The notes under the pieces: generated by a model
Told to the model about the DNA's origin: nothing
Database searches by the model: none
What the model saw: only the letters and a program-made list of their open reading frames with translations
Shown: positions 31,278-41,822 of the stretch, one piece after another
Numbering within the stretch: position 1 is the stretch's first letter
Layout of the letters: each line of letters opens with the position of its first letter
DNA from: Diaporthe sp. PMI_573
Lineage: Eukaryota; Ascomycota; Sordariomycetes; Diaporthales; Diaporthaceae
DNA: 64,000 nucleotides
Reading direction: 5' to 3'
Assembly (NCBI GenBank): GCA_021399435.1
Contig: JAJTUP010000008.1
Location: 682,001-746,000 of the forward strand
Program-made: the position numbers and the translations under genes

Positions 31278-34013
31278 ATGTCGACCGCAGCCACTCAGCA
31301 GCCTCCGGCTATACCTCCCCGTCCATCTAGAGGATCTCAGGACCGGGACAGTTCCGAGCTCCCCAGAATCCCACCACGTCCTGTCAAGCGTGGCCCCTCG
31401 CCCAACCCTGACCGATACGCTCCGTCCCCTCTGAATGGGGGCCTTCTGAGTCCCACCAAGAAGGACCACCGTTCAAATTCAAATGGCGACCCAATTGAGC
31501 GGGTCAGAAGCGTCGATCTGCCGGCTGTTGTTGGCGAGGAAGGCATGGAATACGCTGCCCTGGCTGAGGAGGTGCAATCGCCTCGCGAACCGAGCACTTC
31601 TCCCACACAGACTCGCGTGGTGGACGACAACATGAAGATATATGCCCCCACGGCGACCATGCCTGCGTCGAGAGCCAAGCAACGCATACAGCAGGTCACA
31701 AGAACCGACTCGGACAATGCGGCGGCTTTTGGTATCGGGAAGCCAAGCCAGGATCTTCCCACGCCCTCCAACCGTAGTCTGAAGAAAAAGGCCAGCACGG
31801 CTAGCGGCCTGTCCCACAGCGAGGTTGAGGATGAGGAGCATGGCATCCCAGAAATTGGACAGCAGATTCCCTTGCTGCCACACGCCGGCGACGTGCAAGC
31901 TCCGTCCCCTGCTCCTGGGTCCGATGCGATCAAGTCACACAAGAGGAAGGGAAGCTCTCGGGGACTTCCACCTGGAAGTTACGGCCTACACGGCCACAAC
32001 GTTGCTCCCCAGGCCAAGCTCGAAAAAGAGTACTATAACAAGCACCCTGAGCTCCTGAAGCTTGAACACCACCCCTACCAAGCCGACCGTCCCACGGATT
32101 TTGCCTTGAGCAGTGAGCAGCTCAATAAGCTGGTGAGAGACACCGAGTCCAATGGCCATGGTGTCGGTAAGCACACAAAACCACTCCCCTTCTTCAGGAC
32201 GTGATTCCTAATAGGAGAACAGGCACCTATGAGCATGGCGGCCTGCCCAGTGAACAAGCTGGTTGGGCAGCGCTCGATGCTAGTTCACGCCCTCAGTCGG
32301 CAAAGCCGGGCGAGAAAGAAGTTCATATCGAAGAGCCCAACCGCAGGAGGAGCATACTGCTCAGTGGTGACCCCGTTCCTGCCCCATTGCCGGAGGAAGG
32401 CTCTGAATACATGGCCCCTATCTTGGCTGAGGACGAGGTGAGGAAGAACACCCCGCAGCGGGACCAAGTAGCATGCATTGAGCCCTCAAGGGAGCGCCGA
32501 GGAGGCGATTATGAGGCAGACCCACCACGCAGTCGCCCCACTAGCCGTCCGGCCAGCTTGTACAAGGTGGATTCGTCCGATCTGAGATCCACGCCCCTCG
32601 AGGACGTGGAAGAGTACGAGCCGCTTTTCCCCGAGGACGATGAGGGCACTCCCAAAAAACACCTCACTGCTGCCCAGCTTGAGAAGATCAAGCAGCGATT
32701 CCCCAGCAAGGACATATGGGAAGACGCACCTAACAGCGTGCATCACACCGCCACCGTCTCCACGCCCGACCTGACGGAGCAGATCCAGAAGAGCGTCCCG
32801 CCTCGTGACCAAACAGAGACACCGGCACAGGAATGGGCCCGTAAGCAGGAGGAACTGGCTGAGAAGGAATTGACGCACCCCGACGCCTTTCTGTGGCGCA
32901 ACCAAAAGCCTACTTGGGTCGGTCACCAACCTCACCTCTCCCAGGAGGCTCCCCGTCCGAAAATGGCGCAAAAGTTTCCAAGCCGCGACGTCTGGGAAGA
33001 TACTCCAGACAGCTTGAAGCTCGAGACGACGGTGTCCGGGCCTCAGATGGAGCCAGCATCGCCGGCAGACAACAAGCCGCCCCAGGTCCCGGGGCGGCCC
33101 CGGCGCAAGTCCAGTGGCTCTAAAGACAAGCCCCTGGTTCCTGAGCGACCCAAGCCTAAGTCACCAGAGGAGACGTCTCAAAAGCCTCAAATTCCCGACC
33201 GCCCCAAGCCTCAGGTCCCCGCTCGACCTGCAAAGGCTTCTGCTGCCACCGCCACTTCGTCCGACGCGCCGGCTCCTAAGGCGAAGCCCGCAGTACCTGC
33301 TAGGCCAGCAGGCAATAAGATTGCTGCCCTCCAGGCCGGGTTTATGTCTGATCTGAACAAGAAGCTCGGACTAGGACCGAGGGTCTTGCAGCCCAAGGAT
33401 GAATCCAAGGACGAAGTGCCCGAGGAGCCAAAGGAGAAGGTGCCCCTGTCTGATGCCCGCAAGGGAAGGGCCCGCGGTCCTCAGAGGAGAGCTCCGGCTG
33501 CAGCGACTGCAGCCGCTGTGGCACCCTCGGAATCTGCGGCGAAGAAGCCGCAGTTGAGCTTCTCGACAGCTGTCACCGTCTGGTCTCTGGACCCCGATTC
33601 GGAGGGCACAATCCAGGTCGAAGGGTCGAGCCCGGTAGAGGAGAAGAAGGAGCCTATTGTGCCTGCTGCCCAGTTTTCAGCGGAGAAACCTGCGGCGCCT
33701 GGGGTCGAGGCGGCTACAGACGACAAGACCGTGGCTGAGGAGGCCGGGTCCTCAGCGAAGTCGAAAAATGAACCCAAGCTAGAAGAGAATGCTCGTGCGG
33801 TTATCGACGAGAAGGAAGAGGAACCGACAGTGGCCAAAACGGAAACGCTGGCAACTAGTAAGTACCCACTTGATGGCATCTCATCCACGATACATTGCTA
33901 ACAAATGTGCCATAGACATGGCCGGTGAAAGTGTCGAGGAGGCCGTTGTGGAAGAGAGTCAGGCCGGCAAGGTCGAGACAAAACACGCCGAGGTGAACCC
34001 CGTTGAAGACTAA
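31278..34013 (+). CDS. AIM21: actin-patch regulator Aim21
   Basis: Three exons: 31278-32166, 32223-33857 and 33916-34013 (introns gtaagc...aacag of 56 nt and gtaagt...catag of 58 nt), 873 residues. The frame forces the second acceptor to end at 32222 rather than at the nearer TAG. The protein is largely disordered, with several PxRP proline motifs (IPPRPSRG, IPPRPVKRG, VPERPKPK, IPDRPKPQVPARP) suited to SH3 domains such as Abp1. The Aim21-family motif FPSxDxWEDxPxS occurs twice (about 32698-32738 and 32974-33012). Yeast Aim21 works with Tda2 and capping protein to limit barbed-end actin assembly at endocytic patches. Exon 3 encodes a short acidic C-terminus. Confidence 0.88.
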
Positions 34014-34999
34014 CATGAGACTTCAACGGTGTGATTCTCAAAGCATTCCTTCTAGTATTGTCGTTCTTTACATGAATAAGTAAACAAGCGTATGGAGAGG
34101 ATGGGCAGGAAGCGCATCCGGGGGGTTGGATTGTTCGAAAACAGAATACGTCAGGTAGCATTTTGGATTCTTGATGCCGACTTACTGTCATTCATTTACA
34201 GTACAAACTAGCTGCGCCGTCTCCAGCATGGCCGCACGAACCCGACATTGCTATTCCTTGTCGTACTCGGTCAAGACGACTCGCTGCTACACACGTCAAC
34301 TCAACTAACAGAACAAGAAGCAACCGCCGTGCTCTCCTGTGCCCTAACCAAGGCTTACTTAGGTTTGACGGGCGGTATGATACTTATGCTGAGTCGTGAT
34401 GAAAGCTGCATTGACGAGCTTGTCCGTCACCTGAACCGGTGTTGTATCGTCCGTGTGTATACTTGACGACTACGTGCCCAGATGCCAATACAATGTATGA
34501 TGCATACGGTCAAGGGCGGGATAGTGGCTATTTCTCAAAGCCCTGCGCCGAAATACGGGCAACGCCGCAGCGTGGCGGACTCAACGCTGCAAGTAGACAG
34601 TTGCGGACTATCTTCCGCTTGTAGATGTTATCGAAAAATGTTCAATGAGCAACAGCAGCGGCGCAAGAGACAATTGACAATCACCAGTTTATTCAACAAG
34701 CTTTTATACGCCTTTGCGAATTAGGTATGCATGCTGTGTCCGTAACCTCGAAGCCTAAACAAAAATGTGGCCCGTTCCTTTCCAGTATTTAATTTCAGTA
34801 CCGTTACAATGCTTTGTATGTGCAAACAAACACCCTGAATGCCCGTGTCCAGCCTGGATCTTTGGCCCCGCCCTGTCCTGTCCGTGGATTATTCTCACAC
34901 GAGACTCGAAACCCGACTCCTTGTACATATGGAAAGTCACTATCACTCTCCCACCACCCTTCACCAACTCTCATCCAACAGTGTTGTGTCACCCGCACA
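34014..34999. other. 3'-3' intergenic region
   Basis: Tail-to-tail spacer between AIM21 (plus) and MCM10 (minus). It should hold both transcription ends. No gene, repeat or RNA gene seen. Confidence 0.55.
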
Positions 35000-37904
35000 T
35001 TATCGTACAACAACAAGCTCGTCGTCGTCGTCATCGTCATCATCGTCGCCCTCAAGGACGACCTCCTGCTGCTGCCTCTGCTGCAACCGCTGCCTCGACG
35101 CAAGCTGCCCGTTCCAGCCTCTCGAGGAGGGCCCGTGGTCGGCGACGACCGAGCCGGGGAGGCTCTCGCGCCCGGCCTCGCGGATCCCCTTCTCCGTCAC
35201 GAAGCGCGTCTTCTTGCGCACGGGCGACCTGTCCTTGTCGCGGAAGGCTGACCCGCCCGCCCCCGTGCCCGTGGCGGTGGCGCCCCCGCTGCTGTTGCTG
35301 GCGCCGCTGCTGCTGGTCGTGGTGCTCGTGCTGTTGTGGCTCGTGTGCAGGGACAGCCTCTCGCCCGCCCTCATGCGTGTGAGCTTGTCGCGCAGCGAGG
35401 TGCCCCAGCCGAAGCCGCCGGGCGGGCGGCCCGTCGCTGCTGAGAGTCTGCTTGTGGCGGTGGCCGCGTGGTGGGACGAGGCAGAGGAGGCCGGGGGTTT
35501 GGAGTCGAACGAGGAGCTGTTGGACGACAGGGTGCTGTCCTGGCGCTTGCGCTTGATGGGGCTCAGGGATATCTTGGGAGCCCCCGTGGCGCCCCTCGGG
35601 GCGAGCAGGCCTAGGGACCGGGCGTCGGCCTTGCGCGGCTGGTCTTGGTCGTCGGTGTTGGGGAGGGAGATGCCGGCCGGGAGCCTGACCTCTGGCTTGA
35701 ACGTCGAGGACGACGGCACGGTGCGCGGGCCGCCCCTTATGCCGTTGAGCCTCGAGGTGGCGCGGGAGCCCGCCCTTGAGGTCTCCGAGGCCGCTGTTGG
35801 CTGTGCCCCCGAGATGCGCATGTATTCCCCGCCCATGCCGCCGCTGCCCATCTCGCCCAGCTTCTTGGCGATGTCCCTCTCCTTCTCCTGCGCCGCCAGC
35901 TTCCTCTTCAGCCCCTCGGCCCTCTCCCGCGTGTCGGAGACCATTCCGTCCCGGTCCATCAGCGAGGACGCGCTCTGGCCGCGGCCGCCCCCGTTCATGA
36001 AGTAGCGGCTCCGCGTCTCCCAGTCAAACCTGCCATGTTCCTCTTCGACCTTTGACTTTCTTTTGGCTTCAGCGCTATCCTTCCAGGTCCGGTCCTGAGA
36101 GCGATGGCCTTTGATGCCATTACCAAGGCCCCCCGTGCCGTTGACTTCCTGCCGTGCCGACCGTGTCCGGGACAAGGCCGTATTGGTATGGAACTCGCAG
36201 TGCTCGGTGCGCCGGGCATTCACCCAGCTATTGCAGAGGTTGCCATCCGCCTTGACGGATTTGCAGTAACCCAGGTCCCGCGCCGCGCCAATCTCGAGGA
36301 TCGTGTCCGCGTCAGAATTGATCGTCAAACTAAAACGGCCGGTGTCCGCACGTCCTGGTGGTGGGGGCATCAAGTCTGGGTTGAGGATGGCCACGACGGT
36401 GCCTGTGGACAGTTTCCAGAAGCGCTCGAAGCCCGTGTTGAAGAGAAAGAGTTCAACCTCGAACTTTAGGTCGACGAGGGTCAGCACCATGTACTTCCCC
36501 CGGTCTGACTGCTTCATCGTCCTCGTCTCGGCGTCGTACTGAGGTTTGTGATGGCGAGGATCTGACTTGGAGGCTACGATGGCGAACACGACGCTGTCGA
36601 CCACGTCGTCGGGGAGTGACCAGTCTGGAGCTTTGACCTGCCGTAACAAGTCTTGGATGGAGTATGTCGTTTTCCCTGAGACGGCGCGGGCCACGACTTG
36701 ATGTGGCAAGACGCGCTTGGACAGGTGAAAACCAGAATAGACGTCGAACGAGGCAGAGGGTGACTTTGGGGTTTCGGATGCGATTGAGGAGAAAGAGCCT
36801 GCAACTTGAGATGAGAACGACCCAGAGTTCGTGGCTCCATGTCCCAGACGCGATGCTGTCCGTACATCAGGTGCTGTATTACTGCGGTGTAGATGTCCAT
36901 TCCTTGGCCTCTCGGAGGGCGCAGTCCCGGTCGTGTCGTCTCGGGCAAATATTCGATCTCGGGGTGATGGCTCGTTCGGCACATCAACGGCAGCCTTTTT
37001 GTAATCCTCCATTTCCTGTCTGGACACGTCGAAAGCTGAGCTTCGCGACCTGGACGCCTTTGACCTCGTTTCCTCGCGTGTCTTCTCCTCCGTCCGGGCA
37101 GCCGTCAGTCTCTCGTTGAAGCTCAGTGGCCGGGGTTTGTCCTCCGTCAGACCTGGAGTTCTGGACCTGTGCAGGTAGCCTGCCCCGCCTTGAGACCCTC
37201 CCGGGTCATCTTGCGACTTTCGAAGACTTGGCGCCCTCTTTAGTGAGATGTCCTTCCCTCTCAGCCCTTTGTCTATGCCGAGTAATATGCGGCTTGGAGA
37301 TGTCTGCTCAGGCTGGGGTTGAGCCTTCCTCACGGGCGAAGCTGGCACTTCGACGGCAGAACCTTGTGAGGGGGGTCGTGCTGCTGTATCTGTCCTCCTG
37401 ATCTCCTTTATTCTCATGCCCGCCCGCGCCATGGAGGCTGAGCCTGGTCTTGATGCCTTCGTGTTGTCCTGGTCCGAGTGCTGACTGAATGACGAATGTG
37501 GGTCATTCTGGGACCTGGCCTTGTCCTTCCGCAACTTCTTCAGCCTGAGCTGTGCCTGTATCTGCTGGAGTTTCAACTGCAGCGTCTCCTCGTCATCCTC
37601 CTCGTCCACGTCCATCGGGTCCCCCATATCCATGTGGTCGTCCATGTCCATGCTCATCGTCGGCTGTGTCGCGCCGCGTGACGCTGGTCGGGTAGAGCGT
37701 GTTCTCGAGGGCGACGGCGATGAAGAATGCTGGGCGAGTATTTGTCTGTATCGCTCGCGACCGCCTGGGGTGCTCAAGAGGGCTTCGCGAGGGGATCGTG
37801 GTGGCCAATGAGCCTCCAAGCCTGCAGCGTCTTGTCCATGAGTCAGTTGAAACCCAGCAATGGGATTTTTCCCTTTAAATGAAAAAGAGCCTACTCGATG
37901 CCAT
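35000..37904 (-). CDS. MCM10: DNA replication protein Mcm10
   Basis: Two exons. Exon 1 is only 10 coding bases (37904-37895, MAS plus one base); a phase-1 intron (gtaggc...ctgac...ctgcag, 37894-37822) joins it to 37821-35000, giving 943 residues starting MASSLEAHWPPRSPREALL. An acidic coiled segment follows (DVDEEDDEETLQLKLQQIQ). The conserved core holds the OB fold (from KYMVLTLVDLKFEVELFLFN to ERFWKLSTGTVVAILNPDL) and the CCCH zinc finger beginning at Cys523 (LGYCKSVKADGNLC, then TEHCEFH). Mcm10 activates the CMG helicase at origins and links it to polymerase alpha. The C-terminus ends in an eight- to ten-residue Asp run encoded by a GAT/GAC repeat. It is divergent from RNase H2B across 0.8 kb. 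Confidence 0.92.
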
Positions 37905-38710
37905 CCCGGACGCTTTATTATTTCATGAAGATTTTGCAATGGCTCGGGAGTCTCCCGATGTGCACCTGCACAGGAGTGTTGTTTGTTCGCGCCAGAATGT
38001 TTGGCCCAGGAGGATCAAGAAGTACCACGCCTACCTATAACAGCCGAATAATATCACCCACCCCTAACAACGCCACGGTCCAGGACTTGGTTGGCGCCCG
38101 AGAGCAGCACATGGAAACCAATGGGCGGGTAAGCGGTAGTTTTTGTGGCTGATGATGTCGCTGCAATCAATCAGAAACAGCGGAAGCGGCCGACTTGAGG
38201 AAGTGTGTGTGTGCGTATGTGTGCTTGTGTGTGTGGTGGGATTTGGTAGACTATTTGGTATGTAATAATGCCGTACATAGAATCAACAGACGGCTCCAAA
38301 GGCGGTTGAGGCTCCCCCAGGGCCGAAGCGGATGATCGACTGATACTCTAAATTAGTCGAGTGTGGCTGTCTTCCGCATGCAACTCACACCTTCGCCCTC
38401 GCTTGCCTTCGAAACCGGATCCTACAGGAGTGGGCGCAGGCTGGCAGGGCGTACCACAGATTACGGGTACGGGGAAATGGGAGGGGGCGCAACTGAGTTG
38501 CTGGGATACGCGCCTGCGCGACTCGGACGCGACCCCACCCTGTAATAAGCGCGCTGGCAGGGACCCTTGGCTATTTACTTTTGGAGAGCTGCGTGTGCAT
38601 CTCGTATCAGCTTCGATAAGATACTCCCAATTCCGGGAATAGCATCTTGATTCCTACTCACCCTCAATTGCACTGTACTTCTGAATACCAGCAGTCCAAA
38701 CTGTCAGAAT
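37905..38710. other. divergent MCM10-RNH202 promoter
   Basis: Shared 806-base upstream region. It contains a GT-rich microsatellite near 38203-38238 and two ACGCG motifs near 38508-38531 (separate entry). No gene seen. Confidence 0.6.
38508..38531. promoter_or_regulatory. pair of MCB-like ACGCG motifs
   Basis: ACGCG occurs at 38508-38512 and 38527-38531, about 180-200 bases before the RNase H2B ATG. This is the core of the MluI cell-cycle box bound by MBF-type (Swi6/Mbp1) factors in fungi. The neighbouring genes (MCM10, RNH202) are of the class MBF controls in yeasts. Function here is inference. Confidence 0.35.
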
Positions 38711-40036
38711 ATGGCGAGAACACGGGCAAAAGGCACCGACAAGGGGGCCAACAGTTCAAGCAAAGACACAACTTCAACAGCATCATCAAAGTACTCCCTG
38801 CCAGCAGAGTCTGAGAACCCGAGTGTAGTTCTCATCTTACCAGAGAAGGCGAGCCCGGATGCAAGGGTCGTGTCACTCACAAACCCTCGGTACTCAAAAC
38901 CAACACGGTACCTTGTGTGTCCACAGACTGGCGCATATGAGTTCGTCAAGATCTCTCAACCGAAGACGACACCTCGGAGCTGGCTCATCGAGGCGGCGAG
39001 CAATGAACGAACCTCAGCGTCAGGAGATGCCGAGAAGGACGCGCGGGCGTTTCAGACTCAAACCGCCAAAGATGCAGACCTCTTCATAGCCACACCCATC
39101 GACCCATTATTCCTCGCCCTCCCCTCCCTGGTGAAGCAGCTGTCCTCCTCCAAGCGCATGTTCTTGTCCTGTGAGGACCACCTCGACAGCATATCAGAAG
39201 ATGCGACACACCTGCGCGAGACCCTGAGGTGGGCACGGTGGCGCGAGCTGCTCGAGTCCCGCATGGCCGCGGGCTGCGACACGGTCGAGGCCGGGGACGA
39301 GACAATGTTCCGGCTGAGCGAGGAGAAGCTTCTGGGAGAGGTGCTGGCCAAGGCGGCGAGGATGAGCGAGGGCGGCCTGCCGGGGAGCATGGAGGAGAAG
39401 TTCGTGATCAAGGCGCTCGAGGCCCCCGTGCTGGGCCGCAAGGCAACTGGTGCAGCGCCACAATTAAAAACGCAGGAGTCTTCCGGGACGAATGGCGCGG
39501 AATCGGGCTCGGATACGCAGGTGGAGTCTCAGTCGTCCGTTGCGACGTCTGCGACGTCCGCGTCCGAGGCTTCGACAGCCGCGACTTCTGTGGCGGACAA
39601 CGCCGAAGCCGCAGGTGCCAAGGACGTCGCCTCGGCGATTCAAGCCTCGCCGGAGGTGGTCAGGCTCCAGCGCCTCCGGGTAGCGTTCAGCTTCATCTGC
39701 TCGAGCTACGTGCCGCCGGTTTTGTCGGCCGTGCTCAAGAAGATGCTGGCTGAGGGCAAGGGCGCCGGCGTGGACTTCAAGCCCCTGGACGACTACGTGG
39801 GGCAGCTCACGAAGCTGCGGCAGGAGGCAATGATGGCTCGGTCGGCGTCGGACTACAGCCGGAAGAGGGCGCTGGACGAGGAGGACGAGGACCGCAGGGA
39901 GAAGAGGCGCAAGAAGGAGGAGGAAGAGAAGAGAAAGAAGGCTGGGGAAAGCAGGGGCGTGAGGGACCTCAAGAAGGTCAACACTTCGGGGATGAAGAAG
40001 ATGAGTGACTTCTTTACGAAGAAGCCGAAAGCTTGA
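38711..40036 (+). CDS. RNH202: ribonuclease H2 subunit B
   Basis: Intronless, 441 residues from the ATG at 38711. The N-terminal barrel region (VVLILPEKASPDARVVSLTNPR and RYLVCPQTGAYEFVKI) and the following DLFIATPIDPLFLALPSL match RNASEH2B/Rnh202. A variable Ser/Ala-rich linker precedes a helical segment (VVRLQRLRVAFSFICSSYVP). The basic C-terminus carries MKKMSDFF, a PCNA-interacting (PIP) box of the form seen in human RNASEH2B (M-x-x-hydrophobic-x-x-F-F). With the catalytic A and the C subunits it removes ribonucleotides from DNA; the PIP box brings the complex to replication sites. Converges on DUO1 with only about 170 bases between stops. Confidence 0.93.
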   Translation: MARTRAKGTDKGANSSSKDTTSTASSKYSLPAESENPSVVLILPEKASPDARVVSLTNPRYSKPTRYLVCPQTGAYEFVKISQPKTTPRSWLIEAASNERTSASGDAEKDARAFQTQTAKDADLFIATPIDPLFLALPSLVKQLSSSKRMFLSCEDHLDSISEDATHLRETLRWARWRELLESRMAAGCDTVEAGDETMFRLSEEKLLGEVLAKAARMSEGGLPGSMEEKFVIKALEAPVLGRKATGAAPQLKTQESSGTNGAESGSDTQVESQSSVATSATSASEASTAATSVADNAEAAGAKDVASAIQASPEVVRLQRLRVAFSFICSSYVPPVLSAVLKKMLAEGKGAGVDFKPLDDYVGQLTKLRQEAMMARSASDYSRKRALDEEDEDRREKRRKKEEEEKRKKAGESRGVRDLKKVNTSGMKKMSDFFTKKPKA

Positions 40037-40208
40037 AGGCTGTTTGCCAGGGACTAGCGAAGCACTAAGCACTTGGTACATATGTAGGATATTTGGTTGG
40101 ATAAGCATCTGTCGTTGGCGTTGGAAACACCAAAAGGGGGTATCATTCAATGCAGGTCACACGAATAGCATAATACGGAAGACGAACACCAGAGCGGCTT
40201 CCTCGCCC

Positions 40209-40979
40209 TCACCGCACGCCCCTGCTGCTTCCCGTGCCCGTGCCTCTCGTACCCCTGGTCGTCCGCGACGCCCCGAAGCCCCTTCCTATCTGTGAGCCGC
40301 CCCGTGTGCCGGAAGCGGCGCCGCCATAGCCGGAGCTCGTCCCTGCCGTCCCGCTGCCCCTCAGTATGCCGCTCCGGGCCCCACGCACGCCCCTCACGCC
40401 CCTCACACCAGAGCCCCGGCCGGCGGCGGAGCCCGTACCTGCCATGCGCGCCCTGTCCTGCTCCTCAGCCTTGCGCCGGGTCTCCTCGCGGCGGCGCTCC
40501 TCTTCGGCTGCCTTGCGCTCCAGGGCCTGCTGGCGCGCCGCGGCCTCTGCCTCGATGTCCTGCATGTCTTGGGTCGAGCCCTTCCAGTTGGGGTTGAGGA
40601 TGAGCCGCTGGTTGTGTTCCGTCTGCGAGAGGATGCGTGTCCATGTGTTTAGGAGAGTGGAGGCGTTGTCGACGGTCTGGGAGACGTTCTGCGAAAAGGC
40701 GGCATGTGTCAGCCGGGCCGTACGTATGAGATATGCAAGGCTGAGGTCTGGTGCGGTGGGACTCGGCTGACTTACCCCCATATTGCCTTTGGCCCGCTCG
40801 AGCGTTCCGATCACACCCTCGATCACCTCGTTGATGTTGCGAACCCCCTCGAGCTCCCGCCGGAGCTGGGTCTCACGGACCTCATCGGCATCGAAGGGCT
40901 CCTTCTCCTTCTCCTTCTGGCCGGGGGTTGGTGTTTTGGGGGTCTTGGGGGTCTTTGGTCTATCGTCGTTTCCGGACAT
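40209..40979 (-). CDS. DUO1: DASH complex subunit Duo1
   Basis: Two exons, 40979-40776 and 40688-40209 (intron gtaagt...ttcgcag, phase 0), 227 residues. The ATG at 40979 gives MSGNDDRPKTPKTPKTPTP; the codons upstream have no ATG. The conserved Duo1 helices are LRRELEGVRNINEVIEGVIG with LERAKGNMG in exon 1 and TVDNASTLLNTWTRILSQTE with HNQRLILNPNWKG in exon 2. A charged coiled coil (AARQQALERKAAEEERRR) and a Gly/Arg-rich tail (VRGVRGVRGARSG) follow. Duo1 is a core subunit of the ten-protein DASH/Dam1 ring that couples kinetochores to microtubules. The TPKTPKTP repeat near the N-terminus offers possible CDK-type phosphorylation sites. Confidence 0.95.
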   Translation of the reverse strand: MSGNDDRPKTPKTPKTPTPGQKEKEKEPFDADEVRETQLRRELEGVRNINEVIEGVIGTLERAKGNMGVSQPSPTAPDLSLAYLIRTARLTHAAFSQNVSQTVDNASTLLNTWTRILSQTEHNQRLILNPNWKGSTQDMQDIEAEAAARQQALERKAAEEERRREETRRKAEEQDRARMAGTGSAAGRGSGVRGVRGVRGARSGILRGSGTAGTSSGYGGAASGTRGGSQIGRGFGASRTTRGTRGTGTGSSRGVR

Positions 40980-41822
40980 GGTGGATGTTTGGTTTGGCTC
41001 GTAATGTGCAGGGTATACAGTCAAACTTTGGCCTGTCTAAAGAAGGTCGTACCCCAATTGAGCGATGACGTTGCAGACAAGGCTGATCAAGGTCTGCTAT
41101 TTTGGACTGACGCGTAGTTTGCTTGCCAAGTCTTCGAACGCGAAGAAAGCGCGTCTGAGGACAACAAGGACTGATTGGCTGAAGTGGGCCCACAGTGCCA
41201 GCCTGGGTGAATCACCCTTCTGCACGATACACGGCTGCCAACCATCCAATTCTCCTTCCCAGCCTCTGACAACACCCCCCTTCTCAATGGCAGCGTATCT
41301 ATTTGCATCGTCCCAACCCCATTATTCTATCTGGCTTCCTTCCCATTGTCCATATTGACTTTTCACAGAAGGGTGTCTGGTATTGTTGTGGAATGGTGAA
41401 CACCACTACTATTTGAATCTTCCTCCCTGAAGAGCTTTCCTGTTCTGTGTCTTGCATGGGCCCATAGCAGTACCCACAAGTCCACCAGCAGACCCACCCA
41501 CCCACCTCCTCTCAACCAGTCAACCTGTGAACTCCCGCCCACCGCTCCTCTGTTTCTGTACCTCCTGCCTCTCTTCTCCCGCACTCCCACCCCAACCCTT
41601 ACCAACCTCCTAACCTCCCCCTTCTCAACCCTCTACCCTCTTCTCCGGCTTTCGTCTCATCCAGCTCCTCAATTCACCCAAAAGCATTGACATATTGGAA
41701 GCTTTGGTGAATACCTAATTGACTGCTGCTGCTGCCTTATCGCCTTGTCGCGTCCCCACATTTCTTAACGCCTACCTTTCGTCCTAAGCTCGCGGGCAAC
41801 GCGCCTGACAAACGAACACACC
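40980..41822. other. divergent DUO1 / 41.8-kb gene promoter
   Basis: Shared upstream region of 843 bases. It contains a cluster of ACGCG motifs near DUO1 (separate entry), one more ACGCG at 41799-41803 just before the plus-strand ATG, and a long CT/CA-rich leader from about 41400. No gene seen. Confidence 0.6.
41110..41154. promoter_or_regulatory. cluster of MCB-like motifs including ACGCGT
   Basis: A perfect MluI cell-cycle box ACGCGT at 41110-41115, ACGCGA at 41138-41143 and CGCGT (reverse ACGCG) at 41150-41154, all within 45 bases and 131-175 bases upstream of the DUO1 ATG. This is the arrangement expected for MBF-type G1/S control in fungi; binding is not shown by sequence alone. Confidence 0.45.

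Noticed and set aside
34839..36005. 388-codon plus-strand frame opposite MCM10
   Set aside because: Shadow frame over the Ser/Arg-rich MCM10 C-terminus; starts inside non-coding DNA and shows no domain.
38203..38238. GT-rich tract
   Set aside because: An ordinary imperfect dinucleotide repeat in a promoter; nothing supports a Z-DNA or regulatory role beyond this.
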